DNA from: JBEKCP01 sp050014815
Lineage (GTDB): Bacteria > Planctomycetota > Planctomycetia > Pirellulales > Thermoguttaceae
Assembly (NCBI GenBank): GCA_050014815.1
Contig: JBEKCP010000032.1
Location: 1 to 20,259 of the forward strand
Direction: 5' to 3'
DNA: 20,259 nucleotides
The position numbers and the translations under genes are program-made. The notes beneath the pieces were generated by a model. That model worked only from the letters and a program-made list of their open reading frames with translations. It did not search any database and was not told where the DNA came from. Numbering within the stretch: position 1 is the first letter of the stretch; each line of letters opens with the position of its first letter. Shown in pieces: positions 1-6,271 of the stretch.

Positions 1-89
1 GCAGTAATAACGGCAATAGGCTCAAAAGCGTAGTCATCGAGTACCTCAATTACCGTCTTCGGCAGAACGGCCGAAACGGCTTCACTCAA
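1..89 (-). CDS. Possible 5' end of an unidentified leftward gene (partial)
   Basis: The minus strand is open from a TTG at 89 to the window edge (29 codons, ending in ...DDYAFEPIAVIT), and its composition looks like ordinary protein. A second candidate start in another frame is the ATG at 37-35. It has a GAGG ribosome site about 6 bases upstream and would begin MTTLLSLLPLLL, like a signal peptide. A third small frame, 168-82, encodes 28 residues and stops just where the TTG frame begins, so a frameshifted or overlapping arrangement is possible. I do not recognise the product. The gene runs off the window, so neither frame nor function can be settled here. Confidence 0.3.
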   Translation of the reverse strand, partial: MSEAVSAVLPKTVIEVLDDYAFEPIAVIT

Positions 90-117
90 ATCTACCTAAG
101 GGCCGGCCGACTGTCAA
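89..117 (-). promoter_or_regulatory. Sigma70-type promoter candidate reading leftward
   Basis: Read on the minus strand, TTGACA (117-112) is followed after exactly 17 bases by TAGATT (94-89). The -35 is a perfect consensus match and the -10 matches at most positions. It points at the partial leftward gene. If it is used, transcription would begin near 82, which favours the ATG at 37 as start and argues against the TTG at 89, because the -10 box would overlap that start. Confidence 0.4.
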
Positions 118-181
118 GGGCCAATCTTCGGCCTTGACGTGGGCGGATTTGCGGGTAGGCTTGGACATACGGCGCTTCTTT

Positions 182-241
182 CGGTTGTGCGCGGCGGTTG
201 TACAAACGGTTGTACGGATAACGAATGTGATTGTAATACAA
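182..241. repeat. Cluster of TTGTAC-type repeats, operator-like
   Basis: CGGTTGTRC occurs three times, at 182-190, 195-203 and 207-215, spaced 12-13 bases apart. The middle copy forms the perfect palindrome TTGTACAA (198-205). A further palindrome, TTGTA-A-TACAA, lies at 231-241. They sit between the leftward gene and the tRNA, where regulatory sites are expected. No binding protein can be assigned. Confidence 0.35.
210..237 (+). promoter_or_regulatory. Weak promoter candidate for the tRNA-Ser gene
   Basis: TTGTAC (210-215) and TGTAAT (232-237) are separated by 16 bases, and the mature tRNA begins 35 bases further on. The -10 box matches the consensus at five of six positions; the -35 box is poor (three of six). 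The position is right for a tRNA promoter, but the match is modest and it overlaps the TTGTAC repeat cluster. Confidence 0.25.
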
Positions 242-271
242 CTGGCAGAAACGTCAACAGGCTAAGGGCTT

Positions 272-361
272 GGAGAGGTGGCAGAGTGGTCGAATGCGCG
301 GGTTTGCTAAATCCGTGACCTCCTATAAGGGGGTCCGAGGGTTCGAATCCCTCCCTCTCCG
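272..361 (+). tRNA. trnS: tRNA-Ser (anticodon GCU)
   Basis: A full class II tRNA can be folded by eye. Acceptor strands GGAGAGG (272-278) and CCTCTCC (354-360) pair perfectly, and G361 is the discriminator base. The anticodon loop is TTGCTAA, giving GCU, which reads AGC and AGU serine codons. A long variable arm (CCTCC...GGGGG) follows, as expected for serine, then the T arm GAGGG-TTCGAAT-CCCTC. The 3' CCA is not encoded. The gene is immediately followed by a hairpin. Confidence 0.96.
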
Positions 362-370
362 CTCTGCTTG

Positions 371-406
371 CTGCCCTTGAGTCATAAGTGCTTGACTCAA
401 GGGCAG
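371..406 (+). terminator. Strong hairpin behind tRNA-Ser, probable terminator
   Basis: CTGCCCTTGAGTC (371-383) and GACTCAAGGGCAG (394-406) are perfect inverted repeats of 13 base pairs around a 10-base loop. The position 10 bases after the tRNA fits a transcription terminator. No clear T-run follows, so it could be an imperfect intrinsic terminator or a processing structure. Confidence 0.5.
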
Positions 407-660
407 TTGCGTTTCTGGGGTCTCCTCAGAACTTCCCGTTTGTGGCGTCTTTTGTGGCGTTTTGTAGCGGGAGGGTTCCCCGCGACACGGGCAGAACCGA
501 CATGAACGACCTCGAAAAGCACAATCGCGACGACCGCCCGGCAGCCGGAGGACAAGTCAAAACGGGGAACCGATTACTTGCCAAGGCAAGGCGGTAAACC
601 TTTGCCGGCATTGAACTTCTGCTCTCAGGTTGGTCAGATGGGCCTGCTTTCCTACCTCCA
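407..660. other. Non-coding stretch between tRNA and sigma factor
   Basis: I see no convincing gene here. A 69-codon open frame (388-597) starts at a GTG inside the terminator hairpin, and its inner ATG at 502 has no ribosome site, so I do not call it. The stretch holds three short direct repeats (439-469) and leads into the inverted repeat at 661-729. Sequence just after a tRNA is a common integration site, but I see no integrase and no copy of the tRNA 3' end. Confidence 0.5.
439..469. repeat. Three short direct repeats TTTGTGGCG
   Basis: TTTGTGGCG occurs at 439-447 and 451-459, and TTTGTAGCG at 461-469, with starts 12 and 10 bases apart. The array is too short and irregular for CRISPR. 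Being near a tRNA, the copies could be recombinase arm-type sites or a chance repetition. Confidence 0.4.
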
Positions 661-729
661 GCCCGGATTATTCATGGGCACGGCATCCGGGCGCAGTGTG
701 TTCGACACAAACCCGTGAATAATCCGGGC
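661..729. repeat. Large imperfect inverted repeat upstream of the sigma factor
   Basis: The 18 bases at 661-678 (starting GCCCGGATTATTC) pair with 712-729 (ending GAATAATCCGGGC), with one G-T mismatch. The loop of 33 bases contains a second small hairpin, TGTGT-TCG-ACACA. The element ends about 65 bases before the sigma factor start. It could be a dispersed REP-like repeat, a terminator for anything reading in from the left, or a leader structure of the operon. Confidence 0.6.
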
Positions 730-798
730 CAGATGGCACAGACAAGTGAGAAAATCAGGCCGCAACCGCTATTTACCTTCTGTGGAGAACAACGCGTG

Positions 799-1329
799 AT
801 GACCGGCTCCCCAGATCGCGAACACCTGGTGCAACTGATCGCCCAGGGCCAACGGCGGCTCTCGGGGTACGTGCGCCTCTTGGTCCCCAATCGCAGCGAT
901 GCCGAGGAGGTCCTCCAAGAGGTCAACCTGACGCTTTGGCGGCGGGGGGACGAGTTCCGCCCGGAGAGTGATTTCGCCGCATGGTCCTACGCCATCGCCC
1001 GCTATCAGGTCCTCGCCTATCGAAAACGGCGGGCCAGAGACCGGCTGCTGTTCGGCGAGGAGCTGCTCGAGCAACTGGCCGACAGTGCCCTGGCGTGCGC
1101 TGAAGGCACTGGCCCGCGCCGGGAGGCGCTGGAGCATTGCGTCCGCAAGCTGACCGGTCGCCAGCGCAGGCTGCTCCACTTGCGCTATGCGTCGCAAGCG
1201 GGAATGGAGCGTTTGGCCGAAGAAATCGGGCGTTCCGTCAAAAGCGCCTACCGGATCCTGGGCAAGATCCATATGAACCTATTGGACTGCATCCGACAGC
1301 GAATGTCTGACCAAGGAGAACGGCCGTGA
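799..1329 (+). CDS. ECF RNA polymerase sigma factor, Rhodopirellula/Verrucomicrobium type
   Basis: Extracytoplasmic-function sigma factor that would direct RNA polymerase to a small set of promoters, probably including its own operon. From ATG 799 it has 176 residues, normal for the family. Region 2 spans about residues 20-80, with LVPNRSDAEEVLQEVNLTLW and AWSYAIARYQVLAYRKRR, which are very typical of the planctomycete subgroup. Region 4 spans about 117-170, with the helix-turn-helix LAEEIGRSVKSAYRIL. The start is uncertain: GTG 796 is better spaced from GGAG (784-787) than ATG 799. The frame is open back to a GTG at 715, but that lies in the inverted repeat and would add residues absent from relatives. 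The stop overlaps the FecR gene start, as usual for a sigma/anti-sigma pair. Confidence 0.9.
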   Translation: MTGSPDREHLVQLIAQGQRRLSGYVRLLVPNRSDAEEVLQEVNLTLWRRGDEFRPESDFAAWSYAIARYQVLAYRKRRARDRLLFGEELLEQLADSALACAEGTGPRREALEHCVRKLTGRQRRLLHLRYASQAGMERLAEEIGRSVKSAYRILGKIHMNLLDCIRQRMSDQGERP

Positions 1330-3158
1330 CCGAGAAGATCGACCGCGAGGATCTCAGCCGGTTGATTCTGCGGCTCAGCGACGGGCTGATCGCTCCGGAA
1401 GAGCATTCGCAGTTGGAGCGGTTGTTGTCGGCCAGTGCCGAGGCCCGCGAGCACTATGCCGCGCACCTCGCGTTGGACAACGACCTTTCCTGGTTGTGCT
1501 CCGCGGCTCGTCCCTCCAGCGAGCCGATCCTGCCGCTGGACGCGGTTGCCGCCGGGCAGGGCATTTCGCAGGAAGGCCGCCCCGTCGGCGCTCCGCCCGT
1601 GCCGGGGCAGTCCCGTGGCGTTTCAGGCCGCCGAAGGCTCAAACGGATGGTGGCCGCTATCGCCGCCGCTGCGGCGATAATCCTTCTTGCCACGATGCCC
1701 TGGTGGCCGTGGCGCGGAAGCCGCGGGTCGGACGATCTGGCGGCCGCCCGCGTGGCGGGCCTGGAGGGCGAGGTGCAGTTGGTTTCTCCGACGGGCGATG
1801 CGCAGCCCGCGGCAATTGATGAGCAGATGCTTGCCGGCCAGACTCTTCGCACCGGTCCGGAAGGCGCTCTTGCCAAGTTGGAATTGCGCGACGGCACGCG
1901 ATTGGAACTGGGCGGCGAAACGACGCTGCGGCTGGAGGCCCTCGCGGCGGCGCGGTCGGGAAGCGGCTGGGCGGCCTTTCTCAGCCAGGGGAGGATCTGG
2001 GCCGACGTCGCGCGGCAGGACGCCGAGCACCCGGCGGTCCTGAAAACGCCACATGCGGAAGTCCGCGTTCTGGGCACGAAGTTCGACGCGGCCGTTTCCG
2101 CCGAGGCCACGCGCGTGCAAGTCGAGGAAGGCCGCGTCGAGGTGGTCCGACAGGCCGACGGACAGCACGCAATCGTGCAACAAGGCCAGTACATGGCGGT
2201 CGGCGATTCGCACGGTCCCGTCGTCGTCAGCCGCAGCCCCGCACGGCTCGAAAAGCCTCGCGCGAGTTTCGGCGTGCGCGTGCGCGACGTCTGTTTCGCG
2301 GCAAACGGGGAATCCGTCGTCACGGCCGACTATGGGAGCCACATTTTCTTCTGGGATCCCGCGACCGGGCGGAAACAATTCGACATCACGGCACGTGACG
2401 CGACCGATGTTGCGAAGCTTGCCGTGACGGCCGACGGCGGGACGCTCGCCGCCGGATCCTCCCGGCCGGTGAATGGGGCCGGGCAGGCCGGCGTGACATT
2501 CTGGGACGTCCGCACGCGGCGCGAGTTGCGGACCATCGACGTCCAAGGGCGCAACCTTCGCGACATGGCCCTGGCGCCCGACGGCTCGCGACTGGTCACG
2601 GCGTGCCAGGACAAACCGAACGAAATCAACGTATGGGACGTTGCCGGCGGCGGGGAACCGGTGAAGTTGACGACCCGGAAACAGGTCCGCTGCGTGGCCA
2701 TCTCGCCGGACAAGCGGTTCGTAGCGGCCGGCACCGTGCGGGGATATATCCACGTGTGGACCCTGACGAACGGAGCGACCGTCCTCCTGGCAGGCCCCGG
2801 CGACTCGACCATCACGGACCTGGCCTTCTCGCCCGACGGACGCTGGCTTCTCAGTTCCAGCGAAAAGGGGCCGGTGCGTGTCCAAGAAACAGGAACGTGG
2901 ATGGAGGTCTTTCGGTCCGACGAGCAAGTGCGGTCGTACCGCGCGGTCGCGTTCTCCTTCGATTCGAAGCACTTCGCAGCGGCAACGGACGACGCAGCGG
3001 TGGAGATATGGAGGGTTGCCGATTGGCAGGTGATTGCGGAAATCCGCCCACCGGAGCGAGCACGGTTGGCCGCCGTGGCGTTTTCCTCCGACGGCAAGAT
3101 GCTGGCAGCCCACCGCCAGCACGGCTTGGCGATGGTGTGGGACCTGGAGCTGAAGTGA
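1326..3158 (+). CDS. FecR-domain membrane regulator fused to a seven-bladed WD40 propeller
   Basis: Probable partner of the upstream sigma factor, carrying an outer sensor domain. GTG 1326 overlaps the sigma stop (GTGA) and has AAGGAGAA in front. Residues 1-60 are cytoplasmic, helical and anti-sigma-like (LSDGLIAPEEHSQLERLL). One membrane helix lies at about 108-127, after GRRRLKR. A FecR domain covers about 140-300, with the hallmark VLGTKFDAAV near 248-257 and RVQVEEGRVEVV. Seven WD40-type repeats follow from about 318 to the end; blade-closing strands include FFWDP, TFWDV, NVWDV, HVWTL, EIWRV and MVWDL, while the fifth is degenerate (VRVQE). Seven blades make a closed propeller, so the protein ends exactly where expected. 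FecR relays envelope signals to sigma factors in known systems. The ligand of the propeller is unknown. Confidence 0.88.
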   Translation: MTEKIDREDLSRLILRLSDGLIAPEEHSQLERLLSASAEAREHYAAHLALDNDLSWLCSAARPSSEPILPLDAVAAGQGISQEGRPVGAPPVPGQSRGVSGRRRLKRMVAAIAAAAAIILLATMPWWPWRGSRGSDDLAAARVAGLEGEVQLVSPTGDAQPAAIDEQMLAGQTLRTGPEGALAKLELRDGTRLELGGETTLRLEALAAARSGSGWAAFLSQGRIWADVARQDAEHPAVLKTPHAEVRVLGTKFDAAVSAEATRVQVEEGRVEVVRQADGQHAIVQQGQYMAVGDSHGPVVVSRSPARLEKPRASFGVRVRDVCFAANGESVVTADYGSHIFFWDPATGRKQFDITARDATDVAKLAVTADGGTLAAGSSRPVNGAGQAGVTFWDVRTRRELRTIDVQGRNLRDMALAPDGSRLVTACQDKPNEINVWDVAGGGEPVKLTTRKQVRCVAISPDKRFVAAGTVRGYIHVWTLTNGATVLLAGPGDSTITDLAFSPDGRWLLSSSEKGPVRVQETGTWMEVFRSDEQVRSYRAVAFSFDSKHFAAATDDAAVEIWRVADWQVIAEIRPPERARLAAVAFSSDGKMLAAHRQHGLAMVWDLELK

Positions 3159-3190
3159 AGAGGCATTGGTGAAATAACGGAGGCAACCGT

Positions 3191-4837
3191 ATGAAGACAT
3201 CTATGAAGACATCCATGATGCGTGCGATGGTTCTGTTGGCCGTTCTGAGCGGGACCGCGGTCCAAGGAGCCGAGCCGAGCCCGTTTGAGACCGAGGCCGC
3301 ACCGCTGCCGCAAACGGAGATCGACAAACTGGTGTTCGGCGAGCTGCGGCAGTTGGGCATCCCGCCGGCCAATGTCTGCTCGGACTCGGTATTCTTGCGG
3401 CGCGTTTACCTGGACGTGATCGGCACGCTGCCCACCGCGGACGAGGTGAAGGCGTTTCTGGAGGACCAGAGTCCGCGCAAGCGTGCGGCCCTGATTGATC
3501 GCCTGCTGGAGCGGCCGGAGTTTGCGGACTACTGGGCCATGAAGTGGTCCGACCTGTTGCGGGTGAAAGGGGTGGTTCCCATCAACCTGTGGCCGGATGC
3601 CGCCCAGGCGTATCACCGCTGGATTCGGACCTGCATCAAGGAGAATGTTCCCTACGACCGGTTCGCCCGGGAACTCCTCACCGCCAGCGGCAGCAACGTC
3701 CGCGTGCCGCAGGCCAACTTCTACCGGGCCGTTTCGAGCAAGGATCCGGCCAGCATCGCCGGCGCCGTGGCCCTGACATTCCTGGGCGAGCGGGCCGAGC
3801 GGTGGCCGAAAGAGCGGTTGGCGGGCATGGCCGCGCTGTTCTCGCAGGTCGGTTATAAGCCCACCTCGGAATGGAAAGAAGAGATCGTCTTCTGGGACTT
3901 CAACAAGGCGGACGCGCCGACCTCCGCTATCTTCCCGGACGGGACGCGCGTCGACCTTCCAGCGGACAAGGACCCGCGGATCATTTTTGCCGACTGGCTG
4001 ATTACGCCGAAGAACCCCTGGTTCACCCGCAACATTGCCAACCGCGTCTGGTCCTGGCTCTTGGGACGGGGGATCATCCATGAGGCCGACGACGTGCGCC
4101 CGGACAACCCGCCGTCGAACCCCGAACTGCTGGCCTTCCTGGAAAAGGAGTTCATCACGGCCCGGTACGATATGAAGTATCTCTATCGCCTGATCCTGAA
4201 CTCCCGGACGTATCAGTTGTCCTCGGTTGCCAAGAGCGACAGGCCCGAGGCGAAGGCCAACTTTGCGAGCTATCGGGTGCGCCGGATGGAGGCGGAGGTG
4301 TTGATGGATGCCCTGAACCAACTCAGCGTGACGATGGAGAAGTATTCCAGCGGGGTTACGGAGCCGAACACGTTCATTCCCGAGACTCAGCGGGCTATCG
4401 AGCTGGCCGACGGCACCTTGACCAGTCCGTTCCTGACGCTGTTCGGTCGCCCGATGCGCGCGACCGGGATGGAATCGGAGCGCAACAACCTCCCCACCCC
4501 CGCCCAGGAACTGTATCTTCTGAATTCCAACCAGATCCGGGCGAAGATGGAGCGGATACGCACCGTGCACGTTCCGCCCCGGGCGAAAGCGGAGGAAGTC
4601 GCAACGTCGCTGTATTTGGCAATTCTCTCGCGATACCCGACGGAAGAAGAGTCGAAGACCGTGGCGGCCTATTTGAACCCCGCTTCGACGGCAGCCGACG
4701 CGCCGGGCGCCGAGAAGGACAAGGCGCCGCCGCCCAAGGCGCCGCCGGGGAAAGCGCCGGCACAGAAACCGCCGGACCGGCTCTTGGATCTTGTCTGGGC
4801 GTTGGTCAACAGCGAGGAGTTCCTGTACCGCCATTGA
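3191..4837 (+). CDS. DUF1549/DUF1553 secreted protein, cassette A, lacking the CxxCH motif
   Basis: Secreted or periplasmic protein of a family expanded in Planctomycetes and Verrucomicrobia; biochemical role not established. The signal peptide occupies residues 1-27 (cut after QGA). DUF1549 spans about 41-240, with RRVYLDVIGTLPT at 70-82 and DYWAMKWSDLLRV. DUF1553 spans about 261-548, with NIANRVWSWLLGRGI near 281-295 and the usual ending EFLYRH. A Pro/Lys/Ala-rich linker at about 497-529 interrupts the end of DUF1553. Many DUF1549 proteins carry a C-x-x-C-H-x-H-P stretch where this one reads FLGERAERWPKERLAGMA (197-214), so it has no heme-type motif. GGAGG (3179-3183) supports the start. 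The first 12 bases are tandemly duplicated (MKTSMKTS). The gene follows the FecR gene by 32 bases. Confidence 0.9.
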   Translation: MKTSMKTSMMRAMVLLAVLSGTAVQGAEPSPFETEAAPLPQTEIDKLVFGELRQLGIPPANVCSDSVFLRRVYLDVIGTLPTADEVKAFLEDQSPRKRAALIDRLLERPEFADYWAMKWSDLLRVKGVVPINLWPDAAQAYHRWIRTCIKENVPYDRFARELLTASGSNVRVPQANFYRAVSSKDPASIAGAVALTFLGERAERWPKERLAGMAALFSQVGYKPTSEWKEEIVFWDFNKADAPTSAIFPDGTRVDLPADKDPRIIFADWLITPKNPWFTRNIANRVWSWLLGRGIIHEADDVRPDNPPSNPELLAFLEKEFITARYDMKYLYRLILNSRTYQLSSVAKSDRPEAKANFASYRVRRMEAEVLMDALNQLSVTMEKYSSGVTEPNTFIPETQRAIELADGTLTSPFLTLFGRPMRATGMESERNNLPTPAQELYLLNSNQIRAKMERIRTVHVPPRAKAEEVATSLYLAILSRYPTEEESKTVAAYLNPASTAADAPGAEKDKAPPPKAPPGKAPAQKPPDRLLDLVWALVNSEEFLYRH

Positions 4838-4877
4838 TGCGGATGAGAAGAAAGGGGACTTTGAGGAGACGAGCAAG

Positions 4878-6269
4878 ATGAACATGATGACCCGGCGTGA
4901 AGCGATTCGCATGGGGATGCTGGGCGCCGGCGGGCTGCTGGCGGCCGGCGGTTTGCCCTCTCGGTTATTGGCGGCCGAGACCGTGCCGCCCGCCCCTCTG
5001 CCGGCCAAAGGCAAGGCCAAGGCGGTGATCCAGATATGGTGCGACGGCGGCATCTCGCAACTGGACACCTTCGACCCGAAGCCGGACATCAAGGAGATCA
5101 ACGCGCCGCCCTGCGACAAGGCGATCCCGACCAATGTGCCGGGGATCAGGATCAACGGCATGTTGCCGCTCTTGGCGCAGCAGGCGGACAAGTATGCCAT
5201 CATCCGCAGCATGACCCACGGCGAAAAGGCCCATGAAAACTCCGCCTACATTGTTCTGACGGGACGGAGGAAGGGCGCGGTCATGTACCCGACCGTCGGT
5301 TCCGTGGTTTCCGCCTTCAAAGGCGTGGATGCGGGATACAAGGGGCTGATTCCGCCTTTCGTCTGGTTGACCGGTACCGCGGGAGGGCGTCCTGCCACAT
5401 GGACGGGGTTCATGGAGCAACGTTACGGGGCATGGGCCACGGGCGGCGATCCGTCGCAAACACCGTGGGTTGTGGATGGCATCGTCGTCGAGGGCATCAC
5501 CGATGCCCGGCAAGTCCAACGGCGCGACCTGCTCAACGGGCTGAACACCCTGGGGCGGGCCATGAAAGGCGATGACGATCTCACCGCCATGGCACGGGCG
5601 AAGGACGGGGCCTACGGGCTGATCCTGGGCGAGGGGAAAAAGGTGTTCGATCTCTCTTCCGAGAAGGACGAACTGCGCGACCGTTACGGCCGCCACAAAC
5701 TCGGCCAGTCGTGCCTGGCGGCGCGGAAATTGGTTGAAGTCGGGGTTCCCTACGTCCTGATCCACGCGATCAAGGGGAAAGACAACGGGGGTGGCGGGGC
5801 GGGAGATCCCCAATCGATGGACTGGGATACCCACAGGAAGAACTTCGAATCCATGAAATACTACTTGCCGCAACTGGACAGCGCGCTGGCGACCCTGTTG
5901 CAGGACTTGTCCGACCACGGGTTGCTGGACCGCACGATGGTCTGGGTGAGCGGCGAGATGGGCCATACCCCGGAGATCGCCTGGGGTGGCGAATTCGCCG
6001 GCGGGCGGGGACACTATCCGAACGTGTTTTCCACGCTTGTCGCCGGGGGCGGGTTCAAAGGGGGACGCGTGGTCGGGGAGACCGACGAAAGGGCGGCAAA
6101 CGTCAAGCAGCGCCCCGTGTATCCGCAGGACCTGATCGGCTCGATGTACACGCTGCTCGGGATGGATCTGGCCGCCACGCTGCCCCATCCCCGCGGTTTG
6201 AAGTTCCCTCTGATGCCCGCTGCGTCGGAAAACACGCCGTCGGCCGGACTCTTGACGGAGATCATGTAG
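4878..6269 (+). CDS. DUF1501 Tat-exported protein, cassette A
   Basis: DUF1501 proteins are distant relatives of the sulfatase/alkaline phosphatase fold and are nearly always paired with DUF1549/DUF1553 genes, as here; no activity is established. The Tat signal has the twin arginines at residues 6-7 (TRREAIRMG) and a hydrophobic stretch to LAA at about 33. Family landmarks are IQIWCDGGISQLDTFDPKP near 54-72, DKYAIIRSMTH, the D-T-H in the WDTHRKNF segment, and GHYPNVFSTLVAGGGFKGG toward the end. The frame is open upstream to 4791 inside the previous gene, but ATG 4878 has GAGGAG (4863-4868) and gives the Tat signal at the N-terminus. The length is 463 residues. A glycine-rich insert (GGGGAGDPQ) precedes the D-T-H and is absent from the cassette B copy. 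Confidence 0.92.
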   Translation: MNMMTRREAIRMGMLGAGGLLAAGGLPSRLLAAETVPPAPLPAKGKAKAVIQIWCDGGISQLDTFDPKPDIKEINAPPCDKAIPTNVPGIRINGMLPLLAQQADKYAIIRSMTHGEKAHENSAYIVLTGRRKGAVMYPTVGSVVSAFKGVDAGYKGLIPPFVWLTGTAGGRPATWTGFMEQRYGAWATGGDPSQTPWVVDGIVVEGITDARQVQRRDLLNGLNTLGRAMKGDDDLTAMARAKDGAYGLILGEGKKVFDLSSEKDELRDRYGRHKLGQSCLAARKLVEVGVPYVLIHAIKGKDNGGGGAGDPQSMDWDTHRKNFESMKYYLPQLDSALATLLQDLSDHGLLDRTMVWVSGEMGHTPEIAWGGEFAGGRGHYPNVFSTLVAGGGFKGGRVVGETDERAANVKQRPVYPQDLIGSMYTLLGMDLAATLPHPRGLKFPLMPAASENTPSAGLLTEIM

Positions 6270-6271
6270 CC

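Noticed and set aside
439..469. Short spaced repeats as a CRISPR array
   Set aside because: Nine-base units with 1-3 base gaps are far too short, and there are no spacers or cas genes.
388..597. A 69-codon + strand frame after the tRNA
   Set aside because: It starts at a GTG inside the terminator hairpin, has no ribosome site, and its translation shows no domain or signal.
611..640. TTGAAC...TCAGAT as a promoter for the sigma operon
   Set aside because: The -10 box matches only half the consensus, and the inverted repeat lies between it and the gene; not distinguishable from chance.
715..798. Longer N-terminus of the sigma factor from GTG 715
   Set aside because: This start lies within the inverted repeat and would add 28 residues not seen in relatives; GGAG at 784-787 supports a start at 796 or 799.
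2330..5212. A 960-codon open frame on the minus strand, and similar long antisense frames at 1623-3200, 4965-6449, 11676-13772, 14282-15676 and 15276-16610
   Set aside because: They lie opposite clearly recognisable genes and have biased, Arg/Gly/Pro-rich translations with no family features. Long antisense frames are expected in GC-rich DNA.
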